DNA of 28,171 nucleotides from an uncultured Ruminococcus sp. (GCA_905202255.1 CAJKRH010000022.1:1-28171); one strand, 5' to 3'. Counted from the first letter of the stretch, positions 15,337 through 21,722 are shown. Made by a program: numbers and translations. The notes: generated by a model not told the origin, from the letters alone.

Positions 15337-15909
15337 ATGGAAAATAAAATTTTGGTTGAAACCTCGGCAAGACATGTTCATCTTACAACAGAGGCTGTGG
15401 AGGCACTTTTCGGCAAGGGCTATAAGCTCACTGTAAAGAAACCCCTCAGTCAGCCCGGTCAGTATGCCTGCGAGGAGAGAGTAACCGTTGTGGGTCCCAA
15501 AAAGGAGATTGCAAATGTTATAATCCTCGGTCCGGAAAGAAAGGCTTGTCAGGTTGAGGTATCACTCACGGATGCCAGAACTCTCGGTGTTTGTGCGCCT
15601 GTTCGCGAATCGGGCGATGTTGCAGGCTCTGCCGGCTGCAAGCTCGTAGGTCCCGCAGGAGAATATGAAATAAGCGAAGGTGTTATCGCCGCAAAGCGTC
15701 ATATTCATCTCACGCCCGAAGCTGCCGCCGACCTCGGCGTTGCCGACAAGGAAATCGTAAGCGTTGCTCTCGATACCGAGCGCAGTCTCGTTTTCGGCGA
15801 TGTTGTAATCCGCGTAAGCGACAAGTTCGCTCCCGCCATGCACATCGATACCGATGAATCGAATGCCGCCTGCGCATTCGGCACCTGCTACGGCAAGATA
15901 GTAAAATAA
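15337..15909 (+). CDS. pduL: PduL-type phosphotransacylase
   Basis: This 190-aa enzyme converts acyl-CoA (propionyl- or acetyl-CoA) and phosphate to acyl-phosphate and CoA. Both halves carry the paired zinc-binding motifs: SARHVHLT (H13, H15) and KRHIHLTPEAA (H122, H124), with H169 in MHIDTDE completing the second site region. Length is normal for the core enzyme. It begins almost directly with the domain, so the N-terminal encapsulation peptide of microcompartment PduL is absent, and no shell genes are nearby. It is therefore probably a free cytosolic phosphotransacetylase feeding acetate kinase. AAAGGA precedes ATG 15337. It is first in a three-gene operon, 27 nt before the next gene. Confidence 0.92.
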   Translation: MENKILVETSARHVHLTTEAVEALFGKGYKLTVKKPLSQPGQYACEERVTVVGPKKEIANVIILGPERKACQVEVSLTDARTLGVCAPVRESGDVAGSAGCKLVGPAGEYEISEGVIAAKRHIHLTPEAAADLGVADKEIVSVALDTERSLVFGDVVIRVSDKFAPAMHIDTDESNAACAFGTCYGKIVK

Positions 15910-15936
15910 GAAAATCAAAACAAGGAGAATAAACAA

Positions 15937-16644
15937 ATGGAAGACAAGAATATTGTATATTCAACGGAAGTAGATTCCATGTGCTGTGTAGCCAAAGGTC
16001 CCGACCATGGTCCCGCACCCCTTCCCGAAGAGGGCAAATGGGTTCAGGCTAAGCAGATCACCGATATTTCCGGCTATACTCACGGTGTGGGCTGGTGCGC
16101 ACCTCAGCAGGGCGCCTGCAAGCTCTCGCTCAATGTCAAAAACGGCGTTATCGAAGAGGCTCTCGTAGAGACTGTAGGTTGCTCCGGTATGACTCACTCC
16201 GCCGCCATGGCAGCTGAAATCCTTCCCGGCAAAACAATCCTCGAGGCTCTCAATACAGACCTTGTATGTGACGCCATCAATACCGCTATGAGAGAGCTTT
16301 TCCTCCAGATAGTATACGGACGCACACAGTCCGCTTTCTCCGAGGGCGGTCTCGTAGTCGGCGCAGGTATGGAAGATCTCGGCAAGGGCGCACGCTCCAT
16401 GGTAGGTACCATGTACGGCACAAAGGCAAAGGGCGTTCGTTATCTTGAGATGACGGAAGGCTACTGCACAAGAATGGCTCTCGATGAGGACAATCAGGTT
16501 ATCGGCTATGAGTTCGTTTCTCTCGGCAAGATGACAGACTTCATCAAGAAGGGCATGGAGCCTAATGAAGCATATGAAAAGTCCAAGGGCACCTACGGCA
16601 GATTTGCCGAAGCTGCCAAGTATATCGACCCGAGAAAAGAGTAA
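15937..16644 (+). CDS. NifU-like iron-sulfur cluster assembly scaffold protein
   Basis: A 235-aa soluble protein containing a NifU/IscU-type N-terminal scaffold region. Conserved cysteines are C54 and C61 (GWCAPQQGACKL), C82 in VGCSGMTHSAAMAAEIL and C111, and the N-terminus has a C16-C17 pair. The GCSG...MAAEIL segment corresponds to the CGAAIASSSM region of NifU. The C-terminal part (about 120-235) is not found in classic IscU and is specific to this variant. In Clostridia this protein is typically encoded next to a GGGtGRT protein, as here (14 nt apart). No cysteine desulfurase is adjacent. AAGGAG precedes ATG 15937. Cluster-scaffold function is inferred from the family; the partner and target are unknown. 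Confidence 0.85.
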   Translation: MEDKNIVYSTEVDSMCCVAKGPDHGPAPLPEEGKWVQAKQITDISGYTHGVGWCAPQQGACKLSLNVKNGVIEEALVETVGCSGMTHSAAMAAEILPGKTILEALNTDLVCDAINTAMRELFLQIVYGRTQSAFSEGGLVVGAGMEDLGKGARSMVGTMYGTKAKGVRYLEMTEGYCTRMALDEDNQVIGYEFVSLGKMTDFIKKGMEPNEAYEKSKGTYGRFAEAAKYIDPRKE

Positions 16645-16658
16645 GGAGGCGGAGCAAG

Positions 16659-17657
16659 ATGGCATTATTTGAAGGATATGAGAGAAGAGTTGATAAAATC
16701 AACGGCGTTCTCGCAAATTACGGTATCAAGTCTATCGAGGAATGCAAGGAAATCACACTTGCCGCAGGTATAGATTGCGATAAAATAGTAAGAGAAACTC
16801 AGCCTATCTGTTTTGAAAACGCTATATGGGCTTACACTGTAGGCGCCGCTATCGCTATCAGGACAGGTTGCAAAAAGGCAGCTGATGCTTCCGCCGCTAT
16901 CGGTATCGGACTCCAGGCTTTCTGTATTCCCGGTTCCGTTGCGGAAAACCGCAAGGTCGGTCTCGGTCACGGTAATCTCGGCAAGATGCTTCTTTCCGAG
17001 GAGACGGAATGCTTCTGCTTCCTCGCAGGTCATGAATCCTTTGCCGCAGCAGAAGGCGCTATCAAGATAGCTCTCAATGCAAACAAGGTTCGTGTAAAGC
17101 CCCTGCGCGTTATACTCAACGGTCTCGGCAAGGATGCCGCTTTCATCATTTCGAGAATCAACGGCTTCACTTATGTAAAGACCGAGTTTGACCCCTATAC
17201 GGAAACCGTAAAGGTTGTTTCCGAAACAGCTTATTCCAAGGGTCCCCGCGCGGCTGTAAAATGCTATGGCGCAGACAATGTTCCCGAGGGTGTTGCTATA
17301 ATGAAGCTTGAGAATGTCGGCGTTTCCATCACAGGTAACTCCACAAACCCGACTCGTTTCCAGCATCCCGTTGCCGGCACATACAAGAAATGGTGCGTAG
17401 AAAACGGCAAGAAGTATTTCTCCGTTGCTTCCGGCGGCGGTACAGGCAGAACACTTCATCCCGACAATATGGCAGCAGGTCCTTCCAGCTACGGTATGAC
17501 GGATACAATGGGCAGAATGCACAGCGACGCTCAGTTTGCAGGTTCTTCCTCTGTTCCCGCGCATGTTGAAATGATGGGACTTATCGGTATGGGCAACAAC
17601 CCGATGGTCGGTGCTACCGTTGCTGTTGCCGTTGCTGTTGAAGAAGCAATGAAATAA
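16659..17657 (+). CDS. GGGtGRT family protein
   Basis: This 332-aa protein belongs to the family named for its signature GGGTGRT (residues 259-265, in ASGGGTGRTLHPD). It is soluble, with many conserved cysteines (C40, C51, C71, C89, C118, C120) and glycine-rich loops such as GLGHGNLGKM (101-110) and GSVAENR, which may bind a nucleotide or a cofactor. The family has no established function. It is consistently encoded with the NifU-like protein, so an iron-sulfur role is likely but unproven. AAGGAGG precedes ATG 16659. The three genes 15337-17657 use a narrow set of codons typical of highly expressed genes, unlike the rest of the window. Confidence 0.9.
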   Translation: MALFEGYERRVDKINGVLANYGIKSIEECKEITLAAGIDCDKIVRETQPICFENAIWAYTVGAAIAIRTGCKKAADASAAIGIGLQAFCIPGSVAENRKVGLGHGNLGKMLLSEETECFCFLAGHESFAAAEGAIKIALNANKVRVKPLRVILNGLGKDAAFIISRINGFTYVKTEFDPYTETVKVVSETAYSKGPRAAVKCYGADNVPEGVAIMKLENVGVSITGNSTNPTRFQHPVAGTYKKWCVENGKKYFSVASGGGTGRTLHPDNMAAGPSSYGMTDTMGRMHSDAQFAGSSSVPAHVEMMGLIGMGNNPMVGATVAVAVAVEEAMK

Positions 17658-17701
17658 CCTACTTTTCTTTGACCGTACTTTTCTTTGAAAAGAAAAGTAG
17701 G
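17658..17701 (+). repeat. Inverted-repeat cluster after the GGGtGRT gene
   Basis: CCTACTTTTCTTT (17658-17670) and the internal TACTTTTCTTT near 17676-17686 are two alternative left arms for one right arm, AAAGAAAAGTAGG (17689-17701). The outer stem is a perfect 13 bp. It starts at the stop codon and may act as a terminator or mRNA-end stabiliser. It is similar in style to the palindrome at 28107-28130. Confidence 0.7.
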
Positions 17702-17711
17702 CAAAAGAAAC

Positions 17712-17815
17712 TTTAGTATATGGTGCGCTGAAGTTAAGTGAAGCGAAAGCTTTGGTATATGGTACGCTGAAGTTTAGTGAAGCGAAAGCTTTGGTATATG
17801 GTGCGCTGAAGTTAT
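17712..17815. repeat. 39-bp tandem repeat, about 2.7 copies
   Basis: Copies begin at 17712, 17751 and 17790, and the third is truncated. They differ at only a few positions (for example TGGTGCGCTG versus TGGTACGCTG). The unit is a multiple of three, and one frame reads LVYGALKLSEAKA in repeated form, but there is no start codon or ribosome site and a stop follows. It appears to be an intergenic repeat element. Confidence 0.85.
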
Positions 17816-17829
17816 AAAGGCGAAAATAT

Positions 17830-17859
17830 AAGGCAGGAAATCCTCGGATTTCCTGCCTT
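17830..17859. terminator. Bidirectional terminator, left boundary of the AT-rich insert
   Basis: A 14-bp perfect stem AAGGCAGGAAATCC/GGATTTCCTGCCTT with a 2-nt loop, followed on the + strand by GATTTTTT. It serves the GGGtGRT operon and the XRE gene. It is closely related to the hairpin at 20026-20059. Confidence 0.9.
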
Positions 17860-17875
17860 GATTTTTTAGGATATA

Positions 17876-18118
17876 CTATTTTATTTCCTGCTCCATATTA
17901 TCGAAAACAGGCGAAGTGAAAAAATCGACAACCGAAATATCAAGCCCATCACAGATTTTTTTCACAGTTGCCACGGTAACGCTGTGATTTCTTCCGCTTA
18001 TTATATTATTGAGCGTGGATTGCGTTATTCCGCAAATTGTCGAGAGCTTATTTATTGTAATATTGCGCTCATTGCACAGCTCAATTATTCTGTTTTTTAC
18101 AGCATCTCCAATTTGCAC
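17876..18118 (-). CDS. XRE-family (Cro/C1-type) transcriptional regulator
   Basis: An 80-aa DNA-binding protein that is essentially one helix-turn-helix domain. The recognition region reads INKLSTICGITQSTLNNIISGR (about residues 22-43), followed by VATVKKICDGLDISVVDFF, the usual end of the XRE fold. Short stand-alone members usually repress their own and neighbouring promoters. It is transcribed divergently from the gene at 18270, and the 151-nt gap contains both promoters with a small inverted repeat between them. The start is GTG 18118 with AAGGTGGAG upstream. The gene is AT-rich compared with the flanking regions. Confidence 0.9.
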   Translation of the reverse strand: MQIGDAVKNRIIELCNERNITINKLSTICGITQSTLNNIISGRNHSVTVATVKKICDGLDISVVDFFTSPVFDNMEQEIK

Positions 18119-18146
18119 CGTTTTATCTCCACCTTAATACTTATCT

Positions 18147-18174
18147 ATAATATATAATATCCTATTTTTTTCAA
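18147..18174 (-). promoter_or_regulatory. Probable promoter of the XRE gene
   Basis: On the minus strand TTGAAA (18169-18174), 16-nt spacer, TATTAT (18147-18152). Surrounding AT-richness lowers certainty. Confidence 0.45.
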
Positions 18175-18181
18175 AAAAATT

Positions 18182-18195
18182 AACTCTTTTGAGTT
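18182..18195. promoter_or_regulatory. Candidate operator in the divergent promoter gap
   Basis: AACTC-TTTT-GAGTT, a 5-bp inverted repeat between the two divergent -35 boxes. It overlaps the first two bases of the rightward -35. This is a likely place for the XRE protein to bind, by position only. Confidence 0.4.
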
Positions 18196-18222
18196 GACTT
18201 TTGGAAGATTATGTTGTAAAAT
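18194..18222 (+). promoter_or_regulatory. Promoter of the TM2-domain gene
   Basis: TTGACT (18194-18199), 17-nt spacer, TAAAAT (18217-18222); ribosome site and ATG 18270 follow about 45 nt later. Confidence 0.75.
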
Positions 18223-18269
18223 AGTATTGCCATTGAAAAATGAGTATTATTTTAAAGGAAGGTTCGAAA

Positions 18270-19715
18270 ATGACAGGTATCGAAAAATATGAATCATCGG
18301 TAATCAGAAGAGCATGCTATATGGTAAACACATACAATATAAGCATAGAAGAACTACTGAATAGTTTTTATTTCACAGAAGGTCTTTCATTCGACAAATG
18401 GTATGAATCACGCAGTGATAATAGCAGTTGGATTCTGTCCTCGTTTTACAAATTGTGCAAAATTTTCCCCGAAACAAAAAGCTTCTGCGATAAATACGAA
18501 ATGGACAATTTTATTATTCCTGCCTGTAATGTGCTCAACGAAGCCATAGATGCAACAAACAGCAGTATCGACAATTGTCTCAACACAGACTTTATTGTGA
18601 ATAAAGGCTTCTCTTATGAACAAGCCCAAGAGTACCTGAAAGATCCAAACAACCGCAATACACTGATAAAACCTTTGAGAACTTCATTGGAGACCAACTT
18701 CAAGCTCAATGATATTTACTTCAAGGCTTCACTGTTGTGGTCTGGTTCCAAAGAAAGATATCGTCATGCTACGCCCGATGACATAAAATATACAGGTGAG
18801 CGTACATACAATGCAGAAGATACCTTCCGCATCAGTGATGTATCTGCGAAGACTTTTTCCGAATATCAGTATTTGATAGCACTCAAAGTAATACTTCATG
18901 CCATAAAAACGGAAGATAATGCACTCCAGAAAGCTATTAGGTCGGCAGAGCTTTTGCACCTTTCTCCCCCCAAAAACGAAAACGGACTGCCGGGATCAAA
19001 ATGGAATATTCTTGAAACAGTCATCGATGCAAACCCAAAATTAGAAGACGATATAATTGCAGTGATACATTACTGTGCGTCCAATGAAAATTCCAATATC
19101 AAAAGCAGTTGGATTTTTGAGTGTCCGTTCTTTGCGACAGAAGACGCAGAAAAAGAAGAACAGTCTCTTTTTTATAATACCGCAAAAAAATGCGTGTCAC
19201 CATATTTTCAAGCGGTTGCAGCCTTTGTTTCGTGCGTGCAAGAGCGTACTTTGAGTATTACACTAAAAGCGCTCGGCGATGATGTGAAAGCAAATCCGTT
19301 GTGTGTTGCAGAAAGGATGGATGCATTTTTCTTATCACCATCATATTTTGAAGATGAACGCGGTCAGCTTTTTATTTCCGATTTTATAAAAGTAATGCGA
19401 AATGATGATTGGGTCGATACCGCAGGTATGGAAAAATATCTCAATAAAAAAACGGTAAAAAAACCAAACAATGACCACGCCTACACAAACAACACCTACA
19501 CAAACGCAGACAATAACCACGCCGGAAAAATCGAAAAAAGAAAATGGGTCGCATTTTTGCTATGTTTGTTTTTGGGATGTTTCGGTGTGCATAAATTTTA
19601 TGAAGGAAAAAATGTAATTGGAGTATTATATCTACTTACTTGTGGAGTGTTTGGCATAGGTGTTATAATCGATCTTCTGCTACTTCTTCAGAAAACAGAT
19701 CCATATTATGTATAA
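18270..19715 (+). CDS. TM2-domain membrane protein with large unknown N-terminal region
   Basis: A 481-aa protein. The last about 60 residues form a TM2 domain: KRKWVAFLLCLFLGCFGVHKFYEGK then a second helix GVLYLLTCGVFGIGVIIDLLLL, ending KTDPYYV. Residues 1-395 are soluble, mostly helical and match nothing I recognise. A short Asn/Thr-rich linker (about 395-415, repeated YTN) joins the two parts. TM2 domains are found attached to many cargo domains and are of uncertain function. ATG 18270 is chosen because AAAGGAAGG lies 7 nt upstream; the frame opens at 18240 but that start has no ribosome site. AT-rich composition and the divergent XRE gene suggest a mobile or recently acquired cassette. 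Confidence 0.85.
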   Translation: MTGIEKYESSVIRRACYMVNTYNISIEELLNSFYFTEGLSFDKWYESRSDNSSWILSSFYKLCKIFPETKSFCDKYEMDNFIIPACNVLNEAIDATNSSIDNCLNTDFIVNKGFSYEQAQEYLKDPNNRNTLIKPLRTSLETNFKLNDIYFKASLLWSGSKERYRHATPDDIKYTGERTYNAEDTFRISDVSAKTFSEYQYLIALKVILHAIKTEDNALQKAIRSAELLHLSPPKNENGLPGSKWNILETVIDANPKLEDDIIAVIHYCASNENSNIKSSWIFECPFFATEDAEKEEQSLFYNTAKKCVSPYFQAVAAFVSCVQERTLSITLKALGDDVKANPLCVAERMDAFFLSPSYFEDERGQLFISDFIKVMRNDDWVDTAGMEKYLNKKTVKKPNNDHAYTNNTYTNADNNHAGKIEKRKWVAFLLCLFLGCFGVHKFYEGKNVIGVLYLLTCGVFGIGVIIDLLLLLQKTDPYYV

Positions 19716-19754
19716 AAATATATAATGGAAAAACTTTGAAAGGAGAAAAAACTT

Positions 19755-19988
19755 ATGGGAAAATGCTATGAATGCAAATATTATAGGATTGCAGACAGAA
19801 AATGCGGATATAAAGGATATTCTGTATATCCGGACAAGGAATGCGTAGCAGCAGAATTTCAGAGAGACAGGGTGGAATGCTGTGGAAACTGCAAATATTT
19901 CCGTGTGGAATCGAAAGTCTGTGTGCAAAATGGGAAAAGCAAGTATCCTTACGACCGTTGCGATACATATAAATATTCCCGTGCGTAA
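19755..19988 (+). CDS. Duplicated Cys-rich mini-protein (predicted metal-binding)
   Basis: A 77-aa protein made of two tandem copies of the same motif. Copy 1 has C4, C7, C17, C30. Copy 2 has C43, C46, C56, C69. Both have exactly C-x2-C-x9-C-x12-C, with aromatic residues after the first pair (CKYYR and CKYFR) and a Tyr-Pro before the last Cys (VYPDKEC, KYPYDRC). Two tetra-cysteine zinc sites are predicted. An extra Cys (C42) precedes copy 2. There is no membrane segment. AAAGGAG precedes the ATG. It follows the TM2 gene by 39 nt and is probably cotranscribed. I do not recognise the family. Confidence 0.8.
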   Translation: MGKCYECKYYRIADRKCGYKGYSVYPDKECVAAEFQRDRVECCGNCKYFRVESKVCVQNGKSKYPYDRCDTYKYSRA

Positions 19989-20025
19989 ATATCACATTAT
20001 ACTTCCAAAAAAGCGACAAAAATAT

Positions 20026-20059
20026 AAGGAAGGAAATCCGCGAGCGGATTTCCTTCCTT
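20026..20059. terminator. Bidirectional terminator, right boundary of the AT-rich insert
   Basis: A 15-bp perfect stem AAGGAAGGAAATCCG/CGGATTTCCTTCCTT with a CGAG loop, followed by AATTTTG on the + strand and ATATTTTTG on the minus strand. It differs from the hairpin at 17830 by a compensated C-G to A-T pair and a different loop. Convergent end for the mini-protein gene and sdaAA. Confidence 0.85.
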
Positions 20060-20154
20060 AATTTTGAGTTGATATTACTAAAAAATTCAGTCCTTAATAG
20101 ATCTCTTAGCCTATTAAAAATACACACCCCTTCACTTTTTCGGTCTGCACTTTT

Positions 20155-21042
20155 TCAGCATCCCCGCTCACACCCCGCACATTTGGGCTTGCAATCCCTC
20201 ACACTTTTCGCCGCCGCCATGCCGCCAAGCGCAGTTTCGCGGAGCTGATACGGTATGCTCTTCCCTACACTGAGCATCGCTTCTGTCACCTCATCAAAAG
20301 GCACAAGCGTTTTACCGCCTGTGGCAAGTGCAATCTCGGCGCATATCACCGCGTTTGAAACGCCCATGGCGTTTCTTTTCTGTCAAGGCGCCTCCACAAG
20401 CCCGCAGATAGGGTCGCAGACAAGCCCGAGAATATTTGCTATCGCATCACCCGCGGCGGAGAGACATTCTCTCGGCGTGCCGCCGAAAAGCTCACAAAGA
20501 GCTGATGCCGCCATAGCCGAAGCTGTTCCCACCTCTGCCTGACAGCCGCCCTCCGCGCCCGAAATGCTCGCATTTCTCGCCGTGATATATCCTATCGCGC
20601 CCGCATTGAAGAGCGCCGCCGTCAGCTCATCATCGGAAAAGCCGTATATTTCCGCCGAAGCGACAAGTATTCCCGGAAGCACACCGGAAGCGCCTGCCGT
20701 CGGTGCCGCTACTATCCTGCCCATCGAGGCATTGACCTCAAGCACTCCCATTGCATAAGCCGAAGCAAGCGAAGAAAGCCCTGCCACAGAGCCTTTTTTC
20801 CTTATGCGGCGGAGCATGGCGGCACTTTCTCCGCCGATGAAGCCGCCGAGCATTTCTCTCTTGTTATTTCCCGCTTCGGCAACGCTTTCGCGCATCACAT
20901 CAAGCGAACGCTTCATCCTCGCGACGATATTTTCGCGGCTCTCACCCGAAATTTCCGTCTCGCGACGCAGCATCGCCTCGGAAATCTTTATATTTTCATT
21001 TTCGCATATTTCAATCAGCGTTTTTGCATTGATAAAATTCAT
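20155..21042 (-). CDS. sdaAA: L-serine dehydratase alpha subunit with in-frame TGA at an Fe-S ligand Cys (candidate selenoprotein)
   Basis: This is the alpha subunit of the [4Fe-4S] L-serine ammonia-lyase (serine to pyruvate plus ammonia). Codons 1-219 give SGAEGGCQAEVG (C167) and GLVCDP (C209). The next conserved ligand, normally the Cys after a Pro in V-x-P-C-x-K-R-N, is TGA at 20383-20385 (codon 220). The frame continues QKRNAMGVSNAV and ends at TGA 20155-20157 after a terminal Cys, 295 residues in all. Spacing C-x41-C-x10-codon 220 equals the known cluster triad (Legionella C343, C385, C396). The codon may encode selenocysteine, or be a nonsense mutation or sequence error. A hairpin lies at 20357-20375. 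The start overlaps sdaAB by 4 nt (ATGA). Unusual Cys-rich tail: C284, C288, C291, C295. Confidence 0.85.
20357..20375 (-). promoter_or_regulatory. Hairpin 7 nt downstream of the in-frame TGA (possible SECIS)
   Basis: The mRNA can form an 8-bp stem GAAACGCC/GGCGUUUC closed by an AUG loop. The loop starts 15 nt after the TGA, at the near edge of the 16-37 nt range for bacterial SECIS elements, and lacks a G in its first two positions. The sequence also encodes the conserved NAMGV, which is intrinsically near-palindromic. Confidence 0.35.
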
Positions 21043-21722
21043 TTTTCCGCCTCCGCCGTAAGGTATTTTACCGAGCGGATATTATCGAGCCGCCTGAGCT
21101 TTTCGATAACGCTCTCATCCGCCGAGCCGTCTATTTCTATGACAGAATAAGCATTTGTGCCCTTTTCCTCACGATAAACACGCATATATGCGACATTTAT
21201 CTCCTTTTCCTCAAGCACGGAGCAGATATCCGCAAGCACGCCCGGCTTATCGTATTGCGAAATGAAAAGCGCATTGTATTCTCCCGTAAACTCTATCGCT
21301 ACGGAATTTATCATCACTATTTTGATATTGCCGCCGCCGACGGAACAGCCGCGCACGCTTGTCACCTCGCCGTTTTCGCCCGTCATCGTGATATCGACGG
21401 TATTGGGATGCAGTTCCGGCATATTTTCCTCGCAGATATCGAAGCGGAAATCAAGCCCCGCTTCTCTTGCCAGTTTAAACGAATCCCTTATGCGGTAGTC
21501 GCCCGTATCGAAGCCGAGCATACCCGCCACAAGCGCGCGGTCGGTGCCGTGCCCCGCATATGTTTTGGCAAAGGAGTTATAGAGGCGGAAAGTGACCGCC
21601 TTTACATTGCCGCCCGCTATTTTGCGTGCTGTCTGCGCTATGCGAAGCGCACCTGCCGTATGCGAGCTGGAGGGACCTATCATTATAGGTCCGATAATAT
21701 CAAATACGCTTATTTCCCTCAT
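21039..21722 (-). CDS. sdaAB: L-serine dehydratase beta subunit
   Basis: A 227-aa beta subunit of the two-subunit iron-sulfur L-serine ammonia-lyase. The substrate-binding region opens with FDIIGPIMIGPSSSHTAGA (residues 6-24), the family signature. The C-terminal about 75 residues form an ACT domain (ISQYDKPGVLADICSVLEEKEINVAYMRV), which in this family is a regulatory or metal-associated module. The length is standard. It overlaps sdaAA by 4 nt, so the two subunits are coupled. It follows murA by 22 nt on the same strand. AAAAGGA precedes ATG 21722. Confidence 0.93.
   Translation of the reverse strand: MREISVFDIIGPIMIGPSSSHTAGALRIAQTARKIAGGNVKAVTFRLYNSFAKTYAGHGTDRALVAGMLGFDTGDYRIRDSFKLAREAGLDFRFDICEENMPELHPNTVDITMTGENGEVTSVRGCSVGGGNIKIVMINSVAIEFTGEYNALFISQYDKPGVLADICSVLEEKEINVAYMRVYREEKGTNAYSVIEIDGSADESVIEKLRRLDNIRSVKYLTAEAEK

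Noticed and set aside
15337..15909. Microcompartment operon
   Set aside because: PduL here lacks an N-terminal encapsulation extension and no shell protein or aldehyde dehydrogenase genes are nearby.
16665..17564. Open frame on the minus strand opposite the GGGtGRT gene
   Set aside because: The plus-strand gene has the family signature, ribosome site and operon context. The antisense frame is a codon-bias shadow.
17712..17815. CRISPR array
   Set aside because: The repeats are directly tandem without unique spacers and there are no cas genes.
20155..20367. Separate small gene encoding MGVSNAV... downstream of the sdaAA TGA
   Set aside because: The sequence is the conserved C-terminal part of SdaAA, in the same frame, and its internal ATG has no ribosome site. 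It is therefore the continuation of one gene.
20383..20385. Reassigned genetic code (TGA read as an amino acid throughout)
   Set aside because: TGA is used as a normal stop in several genes here (ROK kinase at 1261-1263, the PAP2 gene, walR and sdaAA itself at 20155-20157), so a global reassignment is unlikely.
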